This document shows, in pieces, positions 1 through 14,747 of a stretch of 64,000 bases of DNA. The translations under genes and the position numbers were made by a program. The stretch lies in NCBI GenBank assembly GCA_028622995.1, contig JAJQJQ010000047.1, positions 248,001-312,000 of the forward strand, read 5' to 3'. The DNA comes from Panagrolaimus kolymaensis. Taxonomy: Eukaryota; Nematoda; Chromadorea; Rhabditida; Panagrolaimidae. The notes below the pieces were generated by a model. That model was not told the DNA's origin. It worked only from the letters and a program-made list of their open reading frames with translations, and did not search any database. Numbering within the stretch: position 1 is the stretch's first letter; each line of letters begins with the position of its first letter.

Positions 1-3000
1 GAAGAGAAACACAAAAATTGATTTTAAACAAATTACTCATCATCATAAGAAATAACATAAACACTTTTTTATTTAATGGGCTTGATCCAGGATTTTTTAA
101 AATTAATTTTCTAAAAAAAAGCAGAAAAAAATATTGTTACCGAATGTTTGAGGAAGGGTTCAAAGAGAAACACTAAAATTGATTTTAAACAAATTACTCA
201 TCATTCAAAGAAATAACATAAACACTTTTTTATTTAATGGGCTTGATCCCGGATTTTTTAAAATTAATTTTCTAAAAAAAAGCAGAAAAAAATATTGTTA
301 CCGAATGTTTGAGGAAGGGTTCAAAGAGAAACACTAAAATTGATTTTAAACAAATTACTCATCATTCAAAGAAATAACATAAACACTTTTTTATTTAATG
401 GGCTTGATCCCAGATTTTTTAAAATTAATTTTCTACAAAAAAAGCAGAAAAAAATATTGTTACCGAATGTTTGAAGTGCTGATCGAAGAGAAACACAAAA
501 ATTGATTTTAAACAAATTACTCATCATCATAAGAAATAACATAAACACTTTTTTATTTAATGGGCTTGATCCCGGATTTTTTAAAATTAATTTTCTAAAA
601 AAAAGCAGAAAAAAATATTGTTACCGAATGTTTGAGGAAGGGTTCAAAGAGAAACACTAAAATTGATTTTAAACAAATTACTCATCATTCAAAGAAATAA
701 CATAAACACTTTTTTATTTAATGGGCTTGATCCCATATTTTTTAAAATTAATTTTCTACAAAAAAAGCAGAAAAAAATATTGTTACCGAATGTTTGAAGT
801 GCTGATCGAAGAGAAACACAAAAATTGATTTTAAACAAATTACTCATCATCATAAGAAATAACATAAACACTTTTTTATTTAATGGGCTTGATCCCGGAT
901 TTTTTAAAATTAATTTTCTAAAAAAAAGCAGAAAAAAATATTGTTACCGAATGTTTGAGGAAGGGTTCAAAGAGAAACACTAAAATTGATTTTAAACAAA
1001 TTACTCATCATTCAAAGAAATAACATAAACACTTTTTTATTTAATGGGCTTGATCCCGGATTTTTTAAAATTAATTTTCTAAAAAAAAGCAGAAAAAAAT
1101 ATTGTTACCGAATGTTTGAGGAAGGGTTCAAAGAGAAACACTAAAATTGATTTTAAACAAATTACTCATCATTCAAAGAAATAACATAAACACTTTTTTA
1201 TTTAATGGGCTTGATCCCGGATTTTTTAAAATTAATTTTCTACAAAAAAAGCAGAAAAAAATATTGTTACCGAATGTTTGAAGTGCTGATCGAAGAGAAA
1301 CACAAAAATTGATTTTAAACAAATTACTCATCATCATAAGAAATAACATAAACACTTTTTTATTTAATGGGCTTGATCCCGGATTTTTTAAAATTAATTT
1401 TCTACAAAAAAAGCAGAAAAAAATATTGTTACCGAATGTTTGAAGTGCTGATCGAAGAGAAACACAAAAATTGATTTTAAACAAATTACTCATCATCATA
1501 AGAAATAACATAAACACTTTTTTATTTAATGGGCTTGATCCCGGATTTTTTAAAATTAATTTTCTAAAAAAAAGCAGAAAAAAATATTGTTACCGAATGT
1601 TTGAGGAAGGGTTCAAAGAGAAACACTAAAATTGATTTTAAACAAATTACTCATCATTCAAAGAAATAACATAAACACTTTTTTATTTAATGGGCTTGAT
1701 CCCGGATTTTTTAAAATTAATTTTCTACAAAAAAAGCAGAAAAAAATATTGTTACCGAATGTTTGAAGTGCTGATCGAAGAGAAACACAAAAATTGATTT
1801 TAAACAAATTACTCATCATCATAAGAAATAACATAAACACTTTTTTATTTAATGGGCTTGATCCCGGATTTTTTAAAATTAATTTTCTACAAAAAAAGCA
1901 GAAAAAAATATTGTTACCGAATGTTTGAAGTGCTGATCGAAGAGAAACACAAAAATTGATTTTAAACAAATTACTCATCATCATAAGAAATAACATAAAC
2001 ACTTTTTTATTTAATGGGCTTGATCCCGGATTTTTTAAAATTAATTTTCTACAAAAAAAGCAGAAAAAAATATTGTTACCGAATGTTTGAAGTGCTGATC
2101 GAAGAGAAACACAAAAATTGATTTTAAACAAATTACTCATCATCATAAGAAATAACATAAACACTTTTTTATTTAATGGGCTTGATCCCGGATTTTTTAA
2201 AATTAATTTTCTAAAAAAAAGCAGAAAAAAATATTGTTACCGAATGTTTGAGGAAGGGTTCAAAGAGAAACACTAAAATTGATTTTAAACAAATTACTCA
2301 TCATTCAAAGAAATAACATAAACACTTTTTTATTTAATGGGCTTGATCCCATATTTTTTAAAATTAATTTTCTACAAAAAAAGCAGAAAAAAATATTGTT
2401 ACCGAATGTTTGAAGTGCTGATCGAAGAGAAACACAAAAATTGATTTTAAACAAATTACTCATCATCATAAGAAATAACATAAACACTTTTTTATTTAAT
2501 GGGCTTGATCCCGGATTTTTTAAAATTAATTTTCTAAAAAAAAGCAGAAAAAAATATTGTTACCGAATGTTTGAGGAAGGGTTCAAAGAGAAACACTAAA
2601 ATTGATTTTAAACAAATTACTCATCATCATAAGAAATAACATAAACACTTTTTTATTTAATGGGCTTGATCCCGGATTTTTTAAAATTAATTTTCTACAA
2701 AAAAAGCAGAAAAAAATATTGTTACCGAATGTTTGAAGTGCTGATCGAAGAGAAACACAAAAATTGATTTTAAACAAATTACTCATCATCATAAGAAATA
2801 ACATAAACACTTTTTTATTTAATGGGCTTGATCCCGGATTTTTTAAAATTAATTTTCTAAAAAAAAGCAGAAAAAAATATTGTTACCGAATGTTTGAGGA
2901 AGGGTTCAAAGAGAAACACTAAAATTGATTTTAAACAAATTACTCATCATTCAAAGAAATAACATAAACACTTTTTTATTTAATGGGCTTGATCCCGGAT

Positions 3001-4125
3001 TTTTTAAAATTAATTTTCTACAAAAAAAGCAGAAAAAAATATTGTTACCGAATGTTTGAAGTGCTGATCGAAGAGAAACACAAAAATTGATTTTAAACAA
3101 ATTACTCATCATCATAAGAAATAACATAAACACTTTTTTATTTAATGGGCTTGATCCCGGATTTTTTAAAATTAATTTTCTACAAAAAAAGCAGAAAAAA
3201 ATATTGTTACCGAATGTTTGAAGTGCTGATCGAAGAGAAACACAAAAATTGATTTTAAACAAATTACTCATCATCATAAGAAATAACATAAACACTTTTT
3301 TATTTAATGGGCTTGATCCCGGATTTTTTAAAATTAATTTTCTAAAAAAAAGCAGAAAAAAATATTGTTACCGAATGTTTGAGGAAGGGTTCAAAGAGAA
3401 ACACTAAAATTGATTTTAAACAAATTACTCATCATTCAAAGAAATAACATAAACACTTTTTTATTTAATGGGCTTGATCCCGGATTTTTTAAAATTAATT
3501 TTCTACAAAAAAAGCAGAAAAAAATATTGTTACCGAATGTTTGAAGTGCTGATCGAAGAGAAACACAAAAATTGATTTTAAACAAATTACTCATCATCAT
3601 AAGAAATAACATAAACACTTTTTTATTTAATGGGCTTGATCCCGGATTTTTTAAAATTAATTTTCTACAAAAAAAGCAGAAAAAAATATTGTTACCGAAT
3701 GTTTGAAGTGCTGATCGAAGAGAAACACAAAAATTGATTTTAAACAAATTACTCATCATAATAAGAAATAACATAAACACTTTTTTATTTAATGGGCTTG
3801 ATCCCGGATTTTTTAAAATTAATTTTCTACAAAAAAAGCAGAAAAAAATATTGTTACTGAATGTTTGAAGTGCTGATCGAAGAGAAACACAAAAATTGAT
3901 TTTAAACAAATTACTCATCATCATAAGAAATAACATAAACACTTTTTTATTTAATGGGCTTGATCCCGGATTTTTTAAAATTAATTTTCTAAAAAAAAGC
4001 AGAAAAAAATATTGTTACCGAATGTTTGAGGAAGGGTTCAAAGAGAAACACTAAAATTGATTTTAAACAAATTACTCATCATTCAAAGAAATAACATAAA
4101 CACTTTTTTATTTAATGGGCTTGAT
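1..4125. repeat. 6,461-bp higher-order repeat, copy 1 (left part cut by window)
   Basis: The order of monomer types and rare variants here recurs exactly 6,461 bp downstream. The rare CCAGG variant at about 88 matches one at about 6,549. The CCCATATT copies near 733 and 2,349 match 7,194 and 8,810. The GTTACTGAATG copy at about 3,855 matches 10,316. A unit of 6,461 bp fits 40 monomers (21 of 162 bp and 19 of 161 bp). The match is lost near 4,125, where this copy has CCCGG and a type-B start but the downstream copy has CCCAT and type A. One private difference in this copy is CATAATAAG at about 3,760. Confidence 0.88.
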
Positions 4126-4728
4126 CCCGGATTTTTTAAAATTAATTTTCTACAAAAAAAGCAGAAAAAAATATTGTTACCGAATGTTTGAGGAAGGGTT
4201 CAAAGAGAAACACTAAAATTGATTTTAAACAAATTACTCATCATCATAAGAAATAACATAAACACTTTTTTATTTAATGGGCTTGATCCCGGATTTTTTA
4301 AAATTAATTTTCTAAAAAAAAGCAGAAAAAAATATTGTTACCGAATGTTTGAGGAAGGGTTCAAAGAGAAACACTAAAATTGATTTTAAACAAATTACTC
4401 ATCATTCAAAGAAATAACATAAACACTTTTTTATTTAATGGGCTTGATCCCGGATTTTTTAAAATTAATTTTCTACAAAAAAAGCAGAAAAAAATATTGT
4501 TACCGAATGTTTGAGGAAGGGTTCAAAGAGAAACACTAAAATTGATTTTAAACAAATTACTCATCATCATAAGAAATAACATAAACACTTTTTTATTTAA
4601 TGGGCTTGATCCCGGATTTTTTAAAATTAATTTTCTAAAAAAAAGCAGAAAAAAATATTGTTACCGAATGTTTGAGGAAGGGTTCAAAGAGAAACACTAA
4701 AATTGATTTTAAACAAATTACTCATCAT

Positions 4729-6342
4729 TCAAAGAAATAACATAAACACTTTTTTATTTAAAAGGCTTGATCCCAGATTTTTTAAAATTAATTTTCTACA
4801 AAAAAAGCAGAAAAAAATATTGTTACCGAATGTTTGAAGTGCTGATCGAAGAGAAACACAAAAATTGATTTTAAACAAATTACTCATCATCATAAGAAAT
4901 AACATAAACACTTTTTTATTTAATGGGCTTGATCCCGGATTTTTTAAAATTAATTTTCTAAAAAAAAGCAGAAAAAAATATTGTTACCGAATGTTTGAGG
5001 AAGGGTTCAAAGAGAAACACTAAAATTGATTTTAAACAAATTACTCATCATTCAAAGAAATAACATAAACACTTTTTTATTTAATGGGCTTGATCCCGGA
5101 TTTTTTAAAATTAATTTTCTAAAAAAAAGCAGAAAAAAATATTGTTACCGAATGTTTGAGGAAGGGTTCAAAGAGAAACACTAAAATTGATTTTAAACAA
5201 ATTACTCATCATCATAAGAAATAACATAAACACTTTTTTATTTAATGGGCTTGATCCCGGATTTTTTAAAATTAATTTTCTACAAAAAAAGCAGAAAAAA
5301 ATATTGTTACCGAATGTTTGAGGAAGGGTTCAAAGAGAAACACTAAAATTGATTTTAAACAAATTACTCATCATCATAAGAAATAACATAAACACTTTTT
5401 TATTTAATGGGCTTGATCCCGGATTTTTTAAAATTAATTTTCTAAAAAAAAGCAGAAAAAAATATTGTTACCGAATGTTTGAGGAAGGGTTCAAAGAGAA
5501 ACACTAAAATTGATTTTAAACAAATTACTCATCATTCAAAGAAATAACATATACACTTTTTTATTTAAAAGGCTTGATCCCAGATTTTTTAAAATTAATT
5601 TTCTACAAAAAAAGCAGAAAAAAATATTGTTACCGAATGTTTGAAGTGCTGATCGAAGAGAAACACAAAAATTGATTTTAAACAAATTACTCATCATCAT
5701 AAGAAATAACATAAACACTTTTTTATTTAATGGGCTTGATCCCGGATTTTTTAAAATTAATTTTCTAAAAAAAAGCAGAAAAAAATATTGTTACCGAATG
5801 TTTGAGGAAGGGTTCAAAGAGAAACACTAAAATTGATTTTAAACAAATTACTCATCATTCAAAGAAATAACATAAACACTTTTTTATTTAATGGGCTTGA
5901 TCCCGGATTTTTTAAAATTAATTTTCTAAAAAAAAGCAGAAAAAAATATTGTTACCGAATGTTTGAGGAAGGGTTCAAAGAGAAACACTAAAATTGATTT
6001 TAAACAAATTACTCATCATCATAAGAAATAACATAAACACTTTTTTATTTAATGGGCTTGATCCCGGATTTTTTAAAATTAATTTTCTACAAAAAAAGCA
6101 GAAAAAAATATTGTTACCGAATGTTTGAGGAAGGGTTCAAAGAGAAACACTAAAATTGATTTTAAACAAATTACTCATCATCATAAGAAATAACATAAAC
6201 ACTTTTTTATTTAATGGGCTTGATCCCGGATTTTTTAAAATTAATTTTCTAAAAAAAAGCAGAAAAAAATATTGTTACCGAATGTTTGAGGAAGGGTTCA
6301 AAGAGAAACACTAAAATTGATTTTAAACAAATTACTCATCAT
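4729..6342. repeat. 807-bp five-monomer repeat, two tandem copies
   Basis: The copies run 4,729-5,535 and 5,536-6,342; the phase of the start is arbitrary. Both begin in a monomer carrying the otherwise rare AAAAGGCTTGATCCCAG variant (near 4,760 and 5,567) and continue with the same order of module types. The second copy has a private CATATACAC change. A related CCCAG monomer starts a third, soon diverging copy at 6,343. Confidence 0.8.
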
Positions 6343-6461
6343 TCAAAGAAATAACATAAACACTTTTTTATTTAATGGGCTTGATCCCAGATTTTTTAAA
6401 ATTAATTTTCTACAAAAAAAGCAGAAAAAAATATTGTTACCGAATGTTTGAAGTGCTGATC

Positions 6462-9400
6462 GAAGAGAAACACAAAAATTGATTTTAAACAAATTACTCA
6501 TCATCATAAGAAATAACATAAACACTTTTTTATTTAATGGGCTTGATCCAGGATTTTTTAAAATTAATTTTCTAAAAAAAAGCAGAAAAAAATATTGTTA
6601 CCGAATGTTTGAGGAAGGGTTCAAAGAGAAACACTAAAATTGATTTTAAACAAATTACTCATCATTCAAAGAAATAACATAAACACTTTTTTATTTAATG
6701 GGCTTGATCCCGGATTTTTTAAAATTAATTTTCTAAAAAAAAGCAGAAAAAAATATTGTTACCGAATGTTTGAGGAAGGGTTCAAAGAGAAACACTAAAA
6801 TTGATTTTAAACAAATTACTCATCATTCAAAGAAATAACATAAACACTTTTTTATTTAATGGGCTTGATCCCAGATTTTTTAAAATTAATTTTCTACAAA
6901 AAAAGCAGAAAAAAATATTGTTACCGAATGTTTGAAGTGCTGATCGAAGAGAAACACAAAAATTGATTTTAAACAAATTACTCATCATCATAAGAAATAA
7001 CATAAACACTTTTTTATTTAATGGGCTTGATCCCGGATTTTTTAAAATTAATTTTCTAAAAAAAAGCAGAAAAAAATATTGTTACCGAATGTTTGAGGAA
7101 GGGTTCAAAGAGAAACACTAAAATTGATTTTAAACAAATTACTCATCATTCAAAGAAATAACATAAACACTTTTTTATTTAATGGGCTTGATCCCATATT
7201 TTTTAAAATTAATTTTCTACAAAAAAAGCAGAAAAAAATATTGTTACCGAATGTTTGAAGTGCTGATCGAAGAGAAACACAAAAATTGATTTTAAACAAA
7301 TTACTCATCATCATAAGAAATAACATAAACACTTTTTTATTTAATGGGCTTGATCCCGGATTTTTTAAAATTAATTTTCTAAAAAAAAGCAGAAAAAAAT
7401 ATTGTTACCGAATGTTTGAGGAAGGGTTCAAAGAGAAACACTAAAATTGATTTTAAACAAATTACTCATCATTCAAAGAAATAACATAAACACTTTTTTA
7501 TTTAATGGGCTTGATCCCGGATTTTTTAAAATTAATTTTCTAAAAAAAAGCAGAAAAAAATATTGTTACCGAATGTTTGAGGAAGGGTTCAAAGAGAAAC
7601 ACTAAAATTGATTTTAAACAAATTACTCATCATTCAAAGAAATAACATAAACACTTTTTTATTTAATGGGCTTGATCCCGGATTTTTTAAAATTAATTTT
7701 CTACAAAAAAAGCAGAAAAAAATATTGTTACCGAATGTTTGAAGTGCTGATCGAAGAGAAACACAAAAATTGATTTTAAACAAATTACTCATCATCATAA
7801 GAAATAACATAAACACTTTTTTATTTAATGGGCTTGATCCCGGATTTTTTAAAATTAATTTTCTACAAAAAAAGCAGAAAAAAATATTGTTACCGAATGT
7901 TTGAAGTGCTGATCGAAGAGAAACACAAAAATTGATTTTAAACAAATTACTCATCATCATAAGAAATAACATAAACACTTTTTTATTTAATGGGCTTGAT
8001 CCCGGATTTTTTAAAATTAATTTTCTAAAAAAAAGCAGAAAAAAATATTGTTACCGAATGTTTGAGGAAGGGTTCAAAGAGAAACACTAAAATTGATTTT
8101 AAACAAATTACTCATCATTCAAAGAAATAACATAAACACTTTTTTATTTAATGGGCTTGATCCCGGATTTTTTAAAATTAATTTTCTACAAAAAAAGCAG
8201 AAAAAAATATTGTTACCGAATGTTTGAAGTGCTGATCGAAGAGAAACACAAAAATTGATTTTAAACAAATTACTCATCATCATAAGAAATAACATAAACA
8301 CTTTTTTATTTAATGGGCTTGATCCCGGATTTTTTAAAATTAATTTTCTACAAAAAAAGCAGAAAAAAATATTGTTACCGAATGTTTGAAGTGCTGATCG
8401 AAGAGAAACACAAAAATTGATTTTAAACAAATTACTCATCATCATAAGAAATAACATAAACACTTTTTTATTTAATGGGCTTGATCCCGGATTTTTTAAA
8501 ATTAATTTTCTACAAAAAAAGCAGAAAAAAATATTGTTACCGAATGTTTGAAGTGCTGATCGAAGAGAAACACAAAAATTGATTTTAAACAAATTACTCA
8601 TCATCATAAGAAATAACATAAACACTTTTTTATTTAATGGGCTTGATCCCGGATTTTTTAAAATTAATTTTCTAAAAAAAAGCAGAAAAAAATATTGTTA
8701 CCGAATGTTTGAGGAAGGGTTCAAAGAGAAACACTAAAATTGATTTTAAACAAATTACTCATCATTCAAAGAAATAACATAAACACTTTTTTATTTAATG
8801 GGCTTGATCCCATATTTTTTAAAATTAATTTTCTACAAAAAAAGCAGAAAAAAATATTGTTACCGAATGTTTGAAGTGCTGATCGAAGAGAAACACAAAA
8901 ATTGATTTTAAACAAATTACTCATCATCATAAGAAATAACATAAACACTTTTTTATTTAATGGGCTTGATCCCGGATTTTTTAAAATTAATTTTCTAAAA
9001 AAAAGCAGAAAAAAATATTGTTACCGAATGTTTGAGGAAGGGTTCAAAGAGAAACACTAAAATTGATTTTAAACAAATTACTCATCATCATAAGAAATAA
9101 CATAAACACTTTTTTATTTAATGGGCTTGATCCCGGATTTTTTAAAATTAATTTTCTACAAAAAAAGCAGAAAAAAATATTGTTACCGAATGTTTGAAGT
9201 GCTGATCGAAGAGAAACACAAAAATTGATTTTAAACAAATTACTCATCATCATAAGAAATAACATAAACACTTTTTTATTTAATGGGCTTGATCCCGGAT
9301 TTTTTAAAATTAATTTTCTAAAAAAAAGCAGAAAAAAATATTGTTACCGAATGTTTGAGGAAGGGTTCAAAGAGAAACACTAAAATTGATTTTAAACAAA

Positions 9401-10586
9401 TTACTCATCATTCAAAGAAATAACATAAACACTTTTTTATTTAATGGGCTTGATCCCGGATTTTTTAAAATTAATTTTCTACAAAAAAAGCAGAAAAAAA
9501 TATTGTTACCGAATGTTTGAAGTGCTGATCGAAGAGAAACACAAAAATTGATTTTAAACAAATTACTCATCATCATAAGAAATAACATAAACACTTTTTT
9601 ATTTAATGGGCTTGATCCCGGATTTTTTAAAATTAATTTTCTACAAAAAAAGCAGAAAAAAATATTGTTACCGAATGTTTGAAGTGCTGATCGAAGAGAA
9701 ACACAAAAATTGATTTTAAACAAATTACTCATCATCATAAGAAATAACATAAACACTTTTTTATTTAATGGGCTTGATCCCGGATTTTTTAAAATTAATT
9801 TTCTAAAAAAAAGCAGAAAAAAATATTGTTACCGAATGTTTGAGGAAGGGTTCAAAGAGAAACACTAAAATTGATTTTAAACAAATTACTCATCATTCAA
9901 AGAAATAACATAAACACTTTTTTATTTAATGGGCTTGATCCCGGATTTTTTAAAATTAATTTTCTACAAAAAAAGCAGAAAAAAATATTGTTACCGAATG
10001 TTTGAAGTGCTGATCGAAGAGAAACACAAAAATTGATTTTAAACAAATTACTCATCATCATAAGAAATAACATAAACACTTTTTTATTTAATGGGCTTGA
10101 TCCCGGATTTTTTAAAATTAATTTTCTACAAAAAAAGCAGAAAAAAATATTGTTACCGAATGTTTGAAGTGCTGATCGAAGAGAAACACAAAAATTGATT
10201 TTAAACAAATTACTCATCATCATAAGAAATAACATAAACACTTTTTTATTTAATGGGCTTGATCCCGGATTTTTTAAAATTAATTTTCTACAAAAAAAGC
10301 AGAAAAAAATATTGTTACTGAATGTTTGAAGTGCTGATCGAAGAGAAACACAAAAATTGATTTTAAACAAATTACTCATCATCATAAGAAATAACATAAA
10401 CACTTTTTTATTTAATGGGCTTGATCCCGGATTTTTTAAAATTAATTTTCTAAAAAAAAGCAGAAAAAAATATTGTTACCGAATGTTTGAGGAAGGGTTC
10501 AAAGAGAAACACTAAAATTGATTTTAAACAAATTACTCATCATTCAAAGAAATAACATAAACACTTTTTTATTTAATGGGCTTGAT
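6462..10586. repeat. 6,461-bp higher-order repeat, copy 2
   Basis: Second copy of the segment at 1-4,125, offset 6,461 bp, with the same succession of 161/162-bp monomers and the same rare variants. Within it, the stretch from about 7,150 recurs again 3,394 bp later (from about 10,544), so parts of this higher-order unit exist three times in block I. Ends are approximate. Confidence 0.85.
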
Positions 10587-13500
10587 CCCATATTTTTTAA
10601 AATTAATTTTCTACAAAAAAAGCAGAAAAAAATATTGTTACCGAATGTTTGAAGTGCTGATCGAAGAGAAACACAAAAATTGATTTTAAACAAATTACTC
10701 ATCATCATAAGAAATAACATAAACACTTTTTTATTTAATGGGCTTGATCCCGGATTTTTTAAAATTAATTTTCTAAAAAAAAGCAGAAAAAAATATTGTT
10801 ACCGAATGTTTGAGGAAGGGTTCAAAGAGAAACACTAAAATTGATTTTAAACAAATTACTCATCATTCAAAGAAATAACATAAACACTTTTTTATTTAAT
10901 GGGCTTGATCCCGGATTTTTTAAAATTAATTTTCTAAAAAAAAGCAGAAAAAAATATTGTTACCGAATGTTTGAGGAAGGGTTCAAAGAGAAACACTAAA
11001 ATTGATTTTAAACAAATTACTCATCATTCAAAGAAATAACATAAACACTTTTTTATTTAATGGGCTTGATCCCGGATTTTTTAAAATTAATTTTCTACAA
11101 AAAAAGCAGAAAAAAATATTGTTACCGAATGTTTGAAGTGCTGATCGAAGAGAAACACAAAAATTGATTTTAAACAAATTACTCATCATCATAAGAAATA
11201 ACATAAACACTTTTTTATTTAATGGGCTTGATCCCGGATTTTTTAAAATTAATTTTCTACAAAAAAAGCAGAAAAAAATATTGTTACCGAATGTTTGAAG
11301 TGCTGATCGAAGAGAAACACAAAAATTGATTTTAAACAAATTACTCATCATCATAAGAAATAACATAAACACTTTTTTATTTAATGGGCTTGATCCCGGA
11401 TTTTTTAAAATTAATTTTCTAAAAAAAAGCAGAAAAAAATATTGTTACCGAATGTTTGAGGAAGGGTTCAAAGAGAAACACTAAAATTGATTTTAAACAA
11501 ATTACTCATCATTCAAAGAAATAACATAAACACTTTTTTATTTAATGGGCTTGATCCCGGATTTTTTAAAATTAATTTTCTACAAAAAAAGCAGAAAAAA
11601 ATATTGTTACCGAATGTTTGAAGTGCTGATCGAAGAGAAACACAAAAATTGATTTTAAACAAATTACTCATCATCATAAGAAATAACATAAACACTTTTT
11701 TATTTAATGGGCTTGATCCCGGATTTTTTAAAATTAATTTTCTACAAAAAAAGCAGAAAAAAATATTGTTACCGAATGTTTGAAGTGCTGATCGAAGAGA
11801 AACACAAAAATTGATTTTAAACAAATTACTCATCATCATAAGAAATAACATAAACACTTTTTTATTTAATGGGCTTGATCCCGGATTTTTTAAAATTAAT
11901 TTTCTAAAAAAAAGCAGAAAAAAATATTGTTACCGAATGTTTGAGGAAGGGTTCAAAGAGAAACACTAAAATTGATTTTAAACAAATTACTCATCATTCA
12001 AAGAAATAACATAAACACTTTTTTATTTAATGGGCTTGATCCCGGATTTTTTAAAATTAATTTTCTACAAAAAAAGCAGAAAAAAATATTGTTACCGAAT
12101 GTTTGAAGTGCTGATCGAAGAGAAACACAAAAATTGATTTTAAACAAATTACTCATCATCATAAGAAATAACATAAACACTTTTTTATTTAATGGGCTTG
12201 ATCCCGGATTTTTTAAAATTAATTTTCTACAAAAAAAGCAGAAAAAAATATTGTTACCGAATGTTTGAGGAAGGGTTCAAAGAGGAACACAAAAATTGAT
12301 TTTAAACAAATTACTCATCATCATAAGAAATAACATAAACACTTTTTTATTTAATGGGCTTGATCCCGGATTTTTTAAAATTAATTTTCTACAAAAAAAG
12401 CAGAAAAAAATATTGTTACCGAATGTTTGAGGAAGGGTTCAAAGAGAAACACTAAAATTGATTTTAAACAAATTACTCATCATTCAAAGAAATAACATAA
12501 ACACTTTTTTATTTAATGGGCTTGATCCCGGATTTTTTAAAATTAATTTTCTACAAAAAAAGCAGAAAAAAATATTGTTACCGAATGTTTGAGGAAGGGT
12601 TCAAAGAGAAACACTAAAATTGATTTTAAACAAATTACTCATCATCATAAGAAATAACATAAACACTTTTTTATTTAATGGGCTTGATCCCGGATTTTTT
12701 AAAATTATTTTTCTAAAAAAAAGCAGAAAAAAATATTGTTACCGAATGTTTGAGGAAGGGTTCAAAGAGAAACACTAAAATTGATTTTAAACAAATTACT
12801 CATCATTCAAAGAAATAACATAAACACTTTTTTATTTAATGGGCTTGATCCCGGATTTTTTAAAATTAATTTTCTAAAAAAAAGCAGAAAAAAATATTGT
12901 TACCGAATGTTTGAGGAAGGGTTCAAAGAGGAACACAAAAATTGATTTTAAACAAATTACTCATCATCATAAGAAATAACATAAACACTTTTTTATTTAA
13001 TGGGCTTGATCCCGGATTTTTTAAAATTATTTTTCTAAAAAAAAGCAGAAAAAAATATTGTTACCGAATGTTTGAGGAAGGGTTCAAAGAGAAACACTAA
13101 AATTGATTTTAAACAAATTACTCATCATTCAAAGAAATAACATAAACACTTTTTTATTTAATGGGCTTGATCCCGGATTTTTTAAAATTAATTTTCTAAA
13201 AAAAAGCAGAAAAAAATATTGTTACCGAATGTTTGAGGAAGGGTTCAAAGAGAAACACTAAAATTGATTTTAAACAAATTACTCATCATTCAAAGAAATA
13301 ACATAAACACTTTTTTATTTAATGGGCTTGATCCCGGATTTTTTAAAATTAATTTTCTACAAAAAAAGCAGAAAAAAATATTGTTACCGAATGTTTGAAG
13401 TGCTGATCGAAGAGAAACACAAAAATTGATTTTAAACAAATTACTCATCATCATAAGAAATAACATAAACACTTTTTTATTTAATGGGCTTGATCCCGGA

Positions 13501-14747
13501 TTTTTTAAAATTAATTTTCTACAAAAAAAGCAGAAAAAAATATTGTTACCGAATGTTTGAGGAAGGGTTCAAAGAGGAACACAAAAATTGATTTTAAACA
13601 AATTACTCATCATCATAAGAAATAACATAAACACTTTTTTATTTAATGGGCTTGATCCCGGATTTTTTAAAATTAATTTTCTACAAAAAAAGCAGAAAAA
13701 AATATTGTTACCGAATGTTTGAGGAAGGGTTCAAAGAGAAACACTAAAATTGATTTTAAACAAATTACTCATCATTCAAAGAAATAACATAAACACTTTT
13801 TTATTTAATGGGCTTGATCCCGGATTTTTTAAAATTAATTTTCTACAAAAAAAGCAGAAAAAAATATTGTTACCGAATGTTTGAGGAAGGGTTCAAAGAG
13901 AAACACTAAAATTGATTTTAAACAAATTACTCATCATTCAAAGAAATAACATAAACACTTTTTTATTTAATGGGCTTGATCCCGGATTTTTTAAAATTAA
14001 TTTTCTACAAAAAAAGCAGAAAAAAATATTGTTACCGAATGTTTGAAGTGCTGATCGAAGAGAAACACAAAAATTGATTTTAAACAAATTACTCATCATC
14101 ATAAGAAATAACATAAACACTTTTTTATTTAATGGGCTTGATCCCGGATTTTTTAAAATTAATTTTCTACAAAAAAAGCAGAAAAAAATATTGTTACCGA
14201 ATGTTTGAGGAAGGGTTCAAAGAGGAACACAAAAATTGATTTTAAACAAATTACTCATCATCATAAGAAATAACATAAACACTTTTTTATTTAATGGGCT
14301 TGATCCCGGATTTTTTAAAATTAATTTTCTACAAAAAAAGCAGAAAAAAATATTGTTACCGAATGTTTGAGGAAGGGTTCAAAGAGAAACACTAAAATTG
14401 ATTTTAAACAAATTACTCATCATTCAAAGAAATAACATAAACACTTTTTTATTTAATGGGCTTGATCCCGGATTTTTTAAAATTAATTTTCTACAAAAAA
14501 AGCAGAAAAAAATATTGTTACCGAATGTTTGAAGTGCTGATCGAAGAGAAACACAAAAATTGATTTTAAACAAATTACTCATCATCATAAGAAATAACAT
14601 AAACACTTTTTTATTTAATGGGCTTGATCCCGGATTTTTTAAAATTAATTTTCTACAAAAAAAGCAGAAAAAAATATTGTTACCGAATGTTTGAGGAAGG
14701 GTTCAAAGAGAAACACTAAAATTGATTTTAAACAAATTACTCATCAT

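Larger units (their letters stand above)
1..12240. repeat. Satellite block I: mixed 161/162-bp monomers, alternating module types
   Basis: This block mixes two monomer types. Type A has GAAGTGCTGATCGAAGAG followed by the CATAAG variant, and 162-bp copies with TTTTCTACA. Type B has GAGGAAGGGTTCAAAGAG, usually followed by CACTAAAA and the TCAAAG variant. 161-bp copies arise where TTTTCTAC has lost a base, giving TTTTCTAAAA. The commonest local period is therefore a dimer of 323 bp (161+162). All copies carry ATTTAATGGG and AAAATTAATT in the middle. Rare markers such as CCCATATT (near 733, 2,349, 7,194, 8,810, 10,588) and CCCAGATT trace higher-order copies. The right boundary is approximate and set by the appearance of GAGGAACAC copies. 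Confidence 0.85.
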
